64,000 nt of DNA, taken from Amycolatopsis oliviviridis (lineage in GTDB: Bacteria > Actinomycetota > Actinomycetes > Mycobacteriales > Pseudonocardiaceae). Where the stretch lies: positions 186,001 through 250,000 of the forward strand of contig NZ_BNAY01000001.1 of assembly GCF_014654365.1 (NCBI RefSeq), in the 5' to 3' direction. The notes under the pieces were generated by a model, which worked only from the letters and a program-made list of their open reading frames with translations, did no database searches and was not told the DNA's origin. Below, piece by piece: positions 1 to 8,475 of the stretch. How positions within the stretch are numbered: the stretch's first letter is position 1; every line of letters starts with the position of its first letter. The translations under genes were made by a program, and so were the position numbers.

Positions 1-1
1 C

Positions 2-2161
2 CTCGTGGAGCACCACCACCACGGGCTCACGGAGATCCAGAAGTCCGCCGGCCTGCAGTCCCTCTTCGACACGCTGGTCGTCTTCGAGTCTTTCCCCGTC
101 GACCGGGAGGGCCTGCGCGCCGCCACCGACGCCGCCAACGGCATCGCCTTCACCGGCTTCAGCCCGTCCGCGGGCAACAACTACGCCTTGTGCCTGGCGG
201 CGGCGCCCGACCCGCACCTCCAGCTCCTCATCCAGTACGCGCAAGGTGTCTTCGACCGTGACACGGTGGAGCTGTACGCGGCCCGCCTCGTCCACATCCT
301 GCGTCAGCTGGCGGCCACCCCCGACCTGCGGGTCGCGCAGATCGACACCCTCCTGCCGGGCGAACGCGACCGGTTGCTGGCCGGGTTCGACCACGCGGCC
401 TCGGACGTCACGATCACCGGGCTCGTCGAGGCACAGACGGCGCGGACCCCTGACGCGGTCGCCGTGGTCGCCGAGGGCGAGTCGCTCACCTACGCAGAGC
501 TGGACGCCCGCGCCGAGCGGCTCGCGGCCGGGTTGATCGAGCACGGGGTGGGCCCTGAGACCGTGGTGGGCATCGTCCTGCCGCGCACCACGACCACGGC
601 GGTGGCGCTCCTGGGTGTGCTCAAGGCGGGTGGGGCCTATCTGCCGGTCGACCCCGCCTACGCGAGTAGCCGCCTGCCGCACGTCCTCACCGGCGCCCGG
701 CCCGCGCTGGTGCTGGCCGACAGCGACACCCGCGACCTCGTTCCCGACACGGACATCCCCGTCCTCGTCCTCGACGACCTCGAGGCCACGGACCGGGACG
801 TGGTGGCATTACCCCGCGTCCGCCCCGGCAACCTGGCCTACGTCGTCTACACGTCCGGCTCCACCGGTGTGCCCAAGGGCGTGGGCGTCACCCACGCCAC
901 CGTCGTCAACGCCGTGCACACGATGGCCACCCAGGCCGGGATGGCGTCCGGGCGGCGGGTGCTGCTCGCCGCCTCGTTCGGCTTCGACGTCGCCACGTTC
1001 GAGCTGTTCTCCGCGCTCACCACGGGTGGCAGTGCCGAGATCGTGCGCGATGTGCTGGAGCTGACCGAACGCGACGCCTGGGACATCGACGTCATCTGCT
1101 CGGTGCCGTCGGCCTTCGCCGAGCTCGCCGGCCAGCTCGGCGACCGCGTCCGGCCGACGGCGCTGAACATATCCGGAGAGGTGCTGACCCCGGCTCTGGT
1201 CGAGCGGGTGCGCGAGCTCTGGCCGCAGGCCGACGTCATCAACAGCTACGGCCCCAGCGAGACCTTCTACGCCACCGCCCACCTTCTGCGCCCTGACCGG
1301 TCGTATGCCACCAGCGTGCCCATCGGCCGCCCTTTCCCCGGCGTGCGTGCCTACGTCCTCGGCCCCGCCCTGAATTTGCTGCCCACCGGCACGCCGGGGG
1401 AGCTGTATCTGGCCGGGGCCGGACGCGGCTACCAAGGCCAGCCCGCCCTGACCGCCGACCGCTTCGTCCCCGACCCGTACGGGCCGCCCGGCTCCCGCAT
1501 GTACCGCACGGGCGACCTCGCCCGCCTCTCCCCGGACGGCGAGCTGCACCATCTGGGCCGCATCGACACCCAGGTCAAGATCCGGGGCTACCGCGTGGAA
1601 CCCGGCGAGGTCGAGGCCGCGCTGACGGCCCATCCGCACATCGCCCAGGCCGCCGTGGTGGCCCGGCAGGCAGGCGACCTCCGCTATCTGGTCGCTTACC
1701 TCGTCCCTGCCGACGGCAAGACCGCTCCGGACGTGGCCGAACTGCGCCACCATCTGGCCGATCGGCTGCCCGACTACATGGTCCCCACCGCCTGCGTACC
1801 GCTCGCCCGGCTGCCGCTCTCGCCGAACGGCAAGCTCGATCACCAGGCCCTGCCCGCCCCCGACCTCACCGCCACCACGCCCTTCCGGGCGCCACGCACC
1901 GCCCGCGAGAAGGCTCTGGCCGAGCTGTTCGCTGAGGTGCTCGGCGTGGACCGGGTCGGCATCGACGACGGTTTCTTCGCGCTCGGCGGGCACTCCCTGC
2001 TCGCCACCCGGCTGGTCAGCCGTGCTCGCGCCGAGCTGGGCACCGAGATCCCGATCCGCAAGATCTTCGACCTGCCGACCGTGTCCGCGCTCGCCGCGTG
2101 GTCGGAGGAGTCGGCCGTTCCCCTTCGCCCCAGTCTGTGCAAGTTGACCGTAAAGGAGTGA
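2..2161 (+). CDS. NRPS, C-terminal part: (C)-A-T, 5' partial
   Basis: The reading frame is open to the left edge, so the start lies outside. Numbering residues from base 5, positions 1-115 match the C-terminal lobe of a condensation domain ([10 protein letters not shown] region). An adenylation domain follows at about 135-620: A3 [11 protein letters not shown] near 282, YGPSE near 415, YRTGD near 500, and an A10 lysine in SPNGKLD near 610. A thiolation domain has LGGHSLL with its phosphopantetheine serine near 664. The specificity positions read by eye are D-V-F-C-N-S-S-Y-A, followed by the A10 lysine; I do not match this to a standard amino acid. No epimerase or methyltransferase is present. 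The gene stops 4 bases before the next NRPS start, and that gene's ribosome site AAAGGAG lies inside this gene's last codons, so the two are co-transcribed. The protein presumably hands its peptide to the following C domain. Confidence 0.93.
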   Translation, partial: LVEHHHHGLTEIQKSAGLQSLFDTLVVFESFPVDREGLRAATDAANGIAFTGFSPSAGNNYALCLAAAPDPHLQLLIQYAQGVFDRDTVELYAARLVHILRQLAATPDLRVAQIDTLLPGERDRLLAGFDHAASDVTITGLVEAQTARTPDAVAVVAEGESLTYAELDARAERLAAGLIEHGVGPETVVGIVLPRTTTTAVALLGVLKAGGAYLPVDPAYASSRLPHVLTGARPALVLADSDTRDLVPDTDIPVLVLDDLEATDRDVVALPRVRPGNLAYVVYTSGSTGVPKGVGVTHATVVNAVHTMATQAGMASGRRVLLAASFGFDVATFELFSALTTGGSAEIVRDVLELTERDAWDIDVICSVPSAFAELAGQLGDRVRPTALNISGEVLTPALVERVRELWPQADVINSYGPSETFYATAHLLRPDRSYATSVPIGRPFPGVRAYVLGPALNLLPTGTPGELYLAGAGRGYQGQPALTADRFVPDPYGPPGSRMYRTGDLARLSPDGELHHLGRIDTQVKIRGYRVEPGEVEAALTAHPHIAQAAVVARQAGDLRYLVAYLVPADGKTAPDVAELRHHLADRLPDYMVPTACVPLARLPLSPNGKLDHQALPAPDLTATTPFRAPRTAREKALAELFAEVLGVDRVGIDDGFFALGGHSLLATRLVSRARAELGTEIPIRKIFDLPTVSALAAWSEESAVPLRPSLCKLTVKE

Positions 2162-2165
2162 ACCA

Positions 2166-5100
2166 GTGATTCCGCTGTCGTATGCGCAACGGCGTATGTG
2201 GGTGACCCACCAACTGGAGCGTGGGGCGCAGACCTACAACATCTCGCCCACGTTCCGGCTGACCGGGCCACTGGACCTGGACGCACTCGCCGCGGCGATC
2301 CGCGACGTGGTCGATCGGCACGAGATCCTGCGGACCACCTACGTGCGGAACGACGATGACGAGCCCTGCCAGCGGATCCTGCCGTCGTCGGCCGCGCAGG
2401 TGCCGGTGCCGGTGATCGACGTGGCCCCCGGGGACCTGGGCGGCGCGGTCGACGAGGTCATCGCGCACCGGTTCGACCTGGCGGCCGAGATCCCGTTCCG
2501 GCCGGCTCTGTTCCGCTGCTCTGCCGAGGATCACCTGCTGGTCCTGGTCATCCACCACATCGCTTCGGACGGCGTCTCGGCCGCACCGCTGGCACGGGAC
2601 CTGACCGCCGCCTATGCCGCGCGCCGGGACGGCCGGGCGCCGGGGTGGGAACCGCTTGCCGTGCAGTACAAGGATTACGCGCGGTGGCAGTACGAGCTGC
2701 TCGGCGACCCGGGGGAGCCGGGCACCCTGGCCGCGAAGCAGGTCGAGTACTGGCGAGCGGAGCTCGCCGGGGTGCCGCAGCCGCTGAGCCTGCCGCTGGA
2801 CCGTCCGCGGCCTCCGGAAAGGGATCGTCCGCACGGCGACAAGGTCGACATCGTCGTGGAACCGGGGGTGGCGGCCAGGCTGCGGAAGGTGGCCGACGAG
2901 CGTGGGATGACCATGTCGATGGTCCTGCAGACCGCGCTGGCGGTGCTGCTGAACAAGCTCGGCGGCGGGGAGGACGTGACGATCGGCGCCCCCATCGCCG
3001 GGCGGACCGACGAAGCGCTGGCCGATCTGGTCGGGTTCTTCGTCAACACCCAGGTGTTGCGGGTGGATCTCTCCGGTGACCCGACCTTCGCCGACCTGCT
3101 CGCGCGGGTCCGGGACAAGGCGCTGGCGGCCTACGAGCACCAGGACGTGCCGTTCGACATGCTGGTCGAGCTGATCAACCCCGACCGTTCCGCGGCGTAC
3201 CAGCCGCTGTTCCAGGTGATGTTCGCCTGGCAGAACTGGGCGAAGCCGGACATGGGACTCCCCGGGCTCGAGGTGGAGTTCGAACAGCACGTCGTGTCGA
3301 CCGCCATGTTCGACCTGTTCTTCGGCATGGCCCAGCAGGAGTCGGGGGCGCTGTGGGGCGAGCTCATGTACTCGACCCAGCTGTTCGACCGGGGCACCGT
3401 CGAGGCCATCGCCGCGCGGCTGGTGCGGGTGCTGGAGCAGGTGGCGGCCGATCCGTTCGTGCCGGTCGGTGCGATCGAGGTGTTGTCGGCGGGGGAGCGG
3501 GAGTGGTTGCTGCGAAAGGTCAATGACACGGCGCGCCCGGTGTCGGTGGGCACGTTGCCGGAGGCGGTCGAGGTCCAGGTGGAGCGGGACCCGGACCGGG
3601 TTGCGGTGATCGGTGAGCGGGAGACGCTGTCCTATGGGGAGTTGAACCGGCGTGCCAACCGGTTGGCGCACTGGCTGATCGAGCGCGGCGCGGGCCCGGA
3701 GCGGGTCGTCGCGGTGCGCCTTCCTCATTCCGTGGAGCTGGTGGTGGCGGCGTGCGCGGTGGTCAAGGCGGGTGCGGTGTACCTGCCGGTGGACGTGGAC
3801 CTGGGCGGGAAGCGGGTGGGGCAGCTGCAGGAGGGCGCGCAGTCGATGCTGCTGCTCAATGACGGGCTTCCGGAGGTTTCGGGATATCCGGAAGTGAACC
3901 CGCGGCGGGTACTGTCGCCGGAGAACGCCGCGTACGTCATCTTCACCTCCGGTTCCACCGGCGGTCCCAAGGGTGTGCTGGTGTCGCACCGGTCGATCAT
4001 GAACCGGATCGAGTGGGGCCGGCCGTACTTCGGCATCATGGCTGACGACCGGATGCTGTTCAGCACGTCGCCGGGCTTCGACGCGTCGGTGTCGGAGATC
4101 TTCGCCCCGTTGCACGCCGGTGCGGCCGTGGTCGTCGCGCACCCGGAGGGTCGCCGGGATCCGGCGTACCTGGCCGAGCTGATCGCGCGGGAACAGGTGA
4201 CCGGCGCGTTCTTCGTGCCCTCCCTGCTGGAGGCGTTCGTCGCCGAGCCCGCGGCGCATAAGTGCACCAGCCTGCGCTGGGTCGAGGTCGGTGGCGAGCC
4301 GTTCCCGGCGCCGCTGGCCAACCGGTTTGTCGAGTTGCTGCCCGGCTGTGTGGCCTACAACCTCTACGGCCCCACCGAAGCGACCGTCGAGATGACGGCG
4401 TGGCGGCACGTGCCGGGTGCGGACCGGTTGCCGATCGGCGCGCCGATCTGGAACGCCCAGGTGTATGTGCTGGACGAGTCGCTGCGCCCGGTACCGCCCG
4501 GCGTCACCGGGGAGTTGTACCTCGCCGGTGACACATTGGCCAGGGGTTATCTCGGGCAGCCCGCGCTGACCGCGAACCGGTTCGTCGCCTGCCCCTACGG
4601 TGAGCCCGGCACCCGGATGTACCGCACCGGCGACCTGGCGCGGTGGACCGGCGACGGAGTGCTGGAGTGCCTCGGCCGGACCGACTTCCAGGTCAAACTC
4701 CGCGGCTTCCGCATCGAGCTGGGCGAGATCGAGGAGGTGCTGACCGGCCATCCGGACGTGGTGCGGGCGGCGGTCGTGGTGCGGGAGAACGAGCAGGGCG
4801 ACCGGCGCCTGGTGGCTTACGTGGTGCCCGGCCCAGACACGACGGCGGCCGAGGCCGATGTCGGGGCGTACCCGCTGGAAGTTGTGCTGACCGAGTACGT
4901 GCGCGGGCGGCTGCCGGACTACATGGTCCCGGCCGCGGTGGTGCGGCTCGCGGAACTCCCGCTGACGGCGGGGGGCAAACTCGACCGGCAGGCGCTGCCG
5001 CCGGAGCACCCGGCCACCATGACCGGCGGAGCGCCGCGCAACTCCCACGAGGAGAAGCTGTGCACGATGTTCAGGGAATTGCTCGGCAAGGACGAGGTCG

Positions 5101-5993
5101 GGATCGAGGACGACTTCTTCGCGCTCGGCGGGCACTCGCTCCTGGCCACCCGGCTCAGCGCCCGCATCCGCGAGCAGTTCCGCATCGACATGCCGATCCG
5201 GACGATCATCCGGTACCCCTCGGTGGTCGAGCTGGGCGCGCTGGTGCTGGCCGGCGGCATCCCCGACGAACAGGCCGACCCGTTCGCGGTCGTGCTGCCG
5301 CTGAACGAGGATCCCGGTACGGGGAAGCCGCCGGTGTGGTTCTTCCACGGCGGGGGCGGGCTGGGCTGGGCGTTCTACACCTTCGCGCCGCACGTGCGGG
5401 ACCGGCGGGTCTACGCCGTGCAGTCGCGCGGCTTCAACGGCACGGACCCGCTGCCGGGGTCGGTGGCGGAGATGGTCGACGACTACATCGCCCAGATCCT
5501 CGAGGTCCAACCGGACGGGCCCTACCACCTGGCCGGCTGGTCCTACGGGGGCCCGGTCGCGCACGCCGTCGCGGACGCACTGGACCGGTGCGGCCACCAG
5601 GTCGCCCTGCTGGCGATCCTGGACTCCCAGCCGGCCAGCGGGTTCAAGAACCTGCCCGGCCGGGTGGAGGCGTACTACCGGACCGAGCTCGAGGAGTACT
5701 TCGGCCGGTTCGTGAACACCGACTCCATTGAGAGCGTCCTCGACGCCATGGCGAAGGTCGGCTCCAACAACATCGCCAAGATCGAGGATTTCGACTCGCC
5801 GGTCTACCGCGGCGACGTGGTGTTCTTCAACGCGAAGTCGGACAAGCCCGACGGGTCGTGGGCCACGTTCTGGCGGCCGCACATCCTCGGGTCCATCGAG
5901 GAGTACGCCGTGGACGCCACGCACACCGACCTGCACATGCCCCGGCCCGCGGCCCAGATCATGCAGGTCATCACCGACAAGCTGGCGCGATGA
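2166..5993 (+). CDS. NRPS termination module C-A-T-TE
   Basis: This 1275-residue protein starts at GTG, 7 bases after AAAGGAG. Residues 1-440 are a condensation domain with active-site HHIASDG at 130-136. About 460-960 is an A domain with FTSGSTGGPKG near 590, YGPTE near 735, YRTGD near 818 and an A10 GGKLDR lysine. A T domain has LGGHSLLA with its serine near 990. A thioesterase follows at about 1040-1275 with nucleophile motif GWSYGG near 1126 and a late His in THTDLHM. The A pocket reads D-A-S-F-E-G-L-V-E, followed by the A10 lysine. Two acidic pocket residues suggest a basic or polar substrate, but this is not a code I recognise. The TE makes this the last module, releasing the product by hydrolysis or macrocyclisation. 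The long antisense frame over this gene is a codon-bias shadow. Confidence 0.95.
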   Translation: MIPLSYAQRRMWVTHQLERGAQTYNISPTFRLTGPLDLDALAAAIRDVVDRHEILRTTYVRNDDDEPCQRILPSSAAQVPVPVIDVAPGDLGGAVDEVIAHRFDLAAEIPFRPALFRCSAEDHLLVLVIHHIASDGVSAAPLARDLTAAYAARRDGRAPGWEPLAVQYKDYARWQYELLGDPGEPGTLAAKQVEYWRAELAGVPQPLSLPLDRPRPPERDRPHGDKVDIVVEPGVAARLRKVADERGMTMSMVLQTALAVLLNKLGGGEDVTIGAPIAGRTDEALADLVGFFVNTQVLRVDLSGDPTFADLLARVRDKALAAYEHQDVPFDMLVELINPDRSAAYQPLFQVMFAWQNWAKPDMGLPGLEVEFEQHVVSTAMFDLFFGMAQQESGALWGELMYSTQLFDRGTVEAIAARLVRVLEQVAADPFVPVGAIEVLSAGEREWLLRKVNDTARPVSVGTLPEAVEVQVERDPDRVAVIGERETLSYGELNRRANRLAHWLIERGAGPERVVAVRLPHSVELVVAACAVVKAGAVYLPVDVDLGGKRVGQLQEGAQSMLLLNDGLPEVSGYPEVNPRRVLSPENAAYVIFTSGSTGGPKGVLVSHRSIMNRIEWGRPYFGIMADDRMLFSTSPGFDASVSEIFAPLHAGAAVVVAHPEGRRDPAYLAELIAREQVTGAFFVPSLLEAFVAEPAAHKCTSLRWVEVGGEPFPAPLANRFVELLPGCVAYNLYGPTEATVEMTAWRHVPGADRLPIGAPIWNAQVYVLDESLRPVPPGVTGELYLAGDTLARGYLGQPALTANRFVACPYGEPGTRMYRTGDLARWTGDGVLECLGRTDFQVKLRGFRIELGEIEEVLTGHPDVVRAAVVVRENEQGDRRLVAYVVPGPDTTAAEADVGAYPLEVVLTEYVRGRLPDYMVPAAVVRLAELPLTAGGKLDRQALPPEHPATMTGGAPRNSHEEKLCTMFRELLGKDEVGIEDDFFALGGHSLLATRLSARIREQFRIDMPIRTIIRYPSVVELGALVLAGGIPDEQADPFAVVLPLNEDPGTGKPPVWFFHGGGGLGWAFYTFAPHVRDRRVYAVQSRGFNGTDPLPGSVAEMVDDYIAQILEVQPDGPYHLAGWSYGGPVAHAVADALDRCGHQVALLAILDSQPASGFKNLPGRVEAYYRTELEEYFGRFVNTDSIESVLDAMAKVGSNNIAKIEDFDSPVYRGDVVFFNAKSDKPDGSWATFWRPHILGSIEEYAVDATHTDLHMPRPAAQIMQVITDKLAR

Positions 5994-6038
5994 GCCGCAC
6001 CCCGACCGTTCGACGAGGATGCTACGGAGACGACGATC

Positions 6039-7262
6039 ATGGCTGAACCCATCGTGAGCCTGCTGAACCCCGAGTTCAGCGAAGATCCCATCGCCGCTTA
6101 CGCCCGCCTGCGGGAGATGTCCCCGCTCGTCCGCGTCGGGTTCCCCGGTGGGCCCCCGGTCTGGCTGATCACGCGGAACGAAGGGATCAAGGCAGCGCTG
6201 GGCGACCCGCGGTTCGTCACGGACACCGGCAACATCCCGGGCCACCTCGGACCCAGCATCGCCGAACAGGCGATGGTGTCGCTCGGCCTGCCGGAGGAAT
6301 TCCGGGAGTACTTCACGTCGAACCTGATGCTGTCGGACGGCGAATACCACGCCCGGCTGCGCCGCCTGGTGCGGCCCGCGTTCACCGCGCGCCGCATCAA
6401 GGCACTGCGGCCGCGCATCGAAGCGCTCTCGGCCCGGCTCATGGACGCGTTGGCCCAGAAGGGATCCGGCGATCTCATCCTGGACTACTCGCAGCCGTTG
6501 ACCGCCGGCGTCATCTGCGAACTCATCGGCATCGACGAGGCCGATCGGCCGCAGGTGCGGGAGTGGATGAACGAATACGCCAGTCCTGACACCGACTTCG
6601 CCACAGCCACCCTCGGTCTGTTCGGCTACCTCAAGGAGCTCATCGCGCGACGCCGGGCCGAGCCGAGAGAGGACATGGTCTCCACCATGGTGCAGGCGAT
6701 GGGCGAGGACAGTGACCGCTTCACCGAAGCGGAGATCATCGCGATGACGGGCTTGATGGTGAACGCCGGGTACCACTCCACCGCCGGCTTCATCGGAAAG
6801 GCGGTACTCATCCTCCTCGACAACCCGGACCAGCTGGCCCTGCTGCGCGCCAAGCCGGAAGCCCTGCCGCACGCCATGGAGGAGCTGATGCGGGTGGCGA
6901 ACCCCGTCCCGGTCGCCGGGCCGCGCTATGCGACCGAGGACCTGGAGTTCGCCGGGACCCCGGTTTGCAAGGGTGATGCCCTGACCGGCTCGATCGAGTC
7001 GGCCAATTTCGATCCGCGCGTCTTCCGCGACCCCGAACGGTGCGATGTGGAGCGTGTGCTGAAGCCGGGGGAGGGCCATCTCGCCTTCGGTGCCGGCCCG
7101 CACCGCTGCCTCGGTGCGGCGCTCGCCTACCTCGAAGGCGAGACAGCCCTCAACCACCTCATGATCGAGCGCGACAGCCTGGAAGTCGCCGGCCGCTTGC
7201 GGTACCGCGAGCCCATCCCCGGCGGCGCCCGGGTGTTCACCGCGTTCCCGGTGCGCTTGTAA
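6039..7262 (+). CDS. cytochrome P450
   Basis: This 407-residue class I bacterial P450 lacks a membrane anchor, so it should be cytosolic and need a separate ferredoxin and reductase. The heme-ligand loop is FGAGPHRCLGAALA near residues 347-360. The I-helix reads NAGYHSTAG, with His where most P450s have Asp or Glu and Ser at the usual Thr, so its oxygen-activation residues are atypical. It starts at ATG behind GGAG and lies 45 bases after the terminating NRPS and before the Hpg genes. A peptide-tailoring role is the likely one: beta-hydroxylation of a carrier-bound amino acid, or hydroxylation of the polyketide head. Which of these cannot be told from sequence alone. Family assignment is certain; substrate is unknown. 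Confidence 0.93.
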   Translation: MAEPIVSLLNPEFSEDPIAAYARLREMSPLVRVGFPGGPPVWLITRNEGIKAALGDPRFVTDTGNIPGHLGPSIAEQAMVSLGLPEEFREYFTSNLMLSDGEYHARLRRLVRPAFTARRIKALRPRIEALSARLMDALAQKGSGDLILDYSQPLTAGVICELIGIDEADRPQVREWMNEYASPDTDFATATLGLFGYLKELIARRRAEPREDMVSTMVQAMGEDSDRFTEAEIIAMTGLMVNAGYHSTAGFIGKAVLILLDNPDQLALLRAKPEALPHAMEELMRVANPVPVAGPRYATEDLEFAGTPVCKGDALTGSIESANFDPRVFRDPERCDVERVLKPGEGHLAFGAGPHRCLGAALAYLEGETALNHLMIERDSLEVAGRLRYREPIPGGARVFTAFPVRL

Positions 7263-7383
7263 GGGTCTGACCGGCCACCGCATCCGGTTCGCCTGGCACA
7301 CGGGTCGTGCGGGCGCCGATCTCCTGTTCCCGTCCGGACTCCCGCAGCCGGCTCCGGACGTCTGTCCACGCTGGAGGTAACCC

Positions 7384-8457
7384 GTGGAAATCCAGTCGAT
7401 CGACCACATCGAGTTGTTCGTCGAGGCCGCCGAGGAGACGGCCCTCGGCCTCCGCGACCAGTTCGGCTTCGTCGTCGCCGGCCGTGGTGGCGCTCGTACG
7501 GGCCTGCACGGGTGCGAGTCGGTGTTGTTGCGCCAGAACGACATCACACTGCTGGTAACCTCGGCCACCAGCCCCGATCACCGTGCCGCCGAGTACGTCG
7601 GAAGGCACGGCGACGGCGTCGCCGTGATCGCCTTGCGCGTCGACGACGCGCGGACCGCGTTCGCCGACACGGTCGGACGGGGCGCCGTCCCTGTCGCGCC
7701 GCCGGTGACCTTCGGCCCGGAAGGCGTCCAGGTCACCTTCGCCTCGGTGACCGCGTTCGGCGACGTCGAGCACCGCTTCGTCTCCCGTGCCCGGTCCGAC
7801 GGTCCGTTCGCCCCGCGGATCGACGAGTCCGGCGCCGGCCGCTCCGGCGACGGACTCCTGAAGACGGTCGACCACCTCGCGGTGTGCACACCCGCGGGCA
7901 CGCTGGAGGAGACCGTGCGCCGCTATGAGGACATCTTCGGCCTGCGCCACATCTTCGACGAGCGGATCATCGTCGGGTCCCAGGCCATGAACTCGAAGGT
8001 CGTCCAGAGCGATTCCGGGCGGCTGACCCTCACCATCATCGAGCCGGATGTCACCCGGGACCCGGGCCAGATCGACAGGTTCATCGCGGCCCACGATGGC
8101 GCCGGGGTCCAGCACATCGCCTTCCTGACCGAGGACATCCTGACCGCCGTGTCCAGGAGTGCCGAGCGGGGCGTGCGTTTCCTGACCACGCCGCCGAGCT
8201 ACTACGAGGCGTTGACGTCCCGGCTCGGCCCGATCGGCATCCCGGCGGCTGCGCTGCGCGAGCTCAACGTTCTCGCCGACCGCGACGACTCGGGGATCAT
8301 GCTCCAGATCTTCACCGAGTCACGGCACGAGCGGGGCACCCTCTTCTACGAACTGATCGACCGCAGGGGTGCCCGCACGTTCGGCAGCAACAACATCCAC
8401 GCCCTCTATGAGGCCGTGCAGCGCCGGCAGGACAACGTCCCGACCGGCCTGGACTGA
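7384..8457 (+). CDS. hmaS: 4-hydroxymandelate synthase (HPPD-like)
   Basis: This 357-residue Fe(II) dioxygenase belongs to the 4-hydroxyphenylpyruvate dioxygenase fold, with two vicinal-oxygen-chelate halves. Candidate iron ligands are the His in VDHLAVC, the His in VQHIAFLTEDI and the Glu in MLQIFTES near the C-terminus. In this family HPPD makes homogentisate, while HmaS makes L-4-hydroxymandelate from the same substrate. Sequence alone does not separate them cleanly here. The HmaS call rests on the neighbouring Hmo-HpgT fusion, with which it completes 4-hydroxyphenylpyruvate to hydroxymandelate to hydroxyphenylglyoxylate to Hpg. It starts at GTG behind CTGGAGG. Its 3' end faces the fusion gene tail to tail, 18 bases apart. 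Confidence 0.9.
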   Translation: MEIQSIDHIELFVEAAEETALGLRDQFGFVVAGRGGARTGLHGCESVLLRQNDITLLVTSATSPDHRAAEYVGRHGDGVAVIALRVDDARTAFADTVGRGAVPVAPPVTFGPEGVQVTFASVTAFGDVEHRFVSRARSDGPFAPRIDESGAGRSGDGLLKTVDHLAVCTPAGTLEETVRRYEDIFGLRHIFDERIIVGSQAMNSKVVQSDSGRLTLTIIEPDVTRDPGQIDRFIAAHDGAGVQHIAFLTEDILTAVSRSAERGVRFLTTPPSYYEALTSRLGPIGIPAAALRELNVLADRDDSGIMLQIFTESRHERGTLFYELIDRRGARTFGSNNIHALYEAVQRRQDNVPTGLD

Positions 8458-8475
8458 GCCACCGCCCGCGTCCGG

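Noticed and set aside
5..40. Run of four histidines at the left edge, resembling a tag or the HHxxxDG motif
   Set aside because: It lies in the C-terminal lobe of the condensation domain, just before LFDTLVVFE, where histidines are common; the catalytic motif would be far upstream, outside the window.
2016..7568. 1850-residue open frame on the minus strand
   Set aside because: It is antisense to the NRPS and P450 genes, rich in Arg/His/Gly/Pro, has no domain or ribosome site, and is a by-product of very high third-position GC.
7384..8457. Tyrosine-catabolism HPPD
   Set aside because: The fold fits, but the gene is inside an NRPS cluster next to Hmo-HpgT and no homogentisate genes are present; HmaS is the better call.
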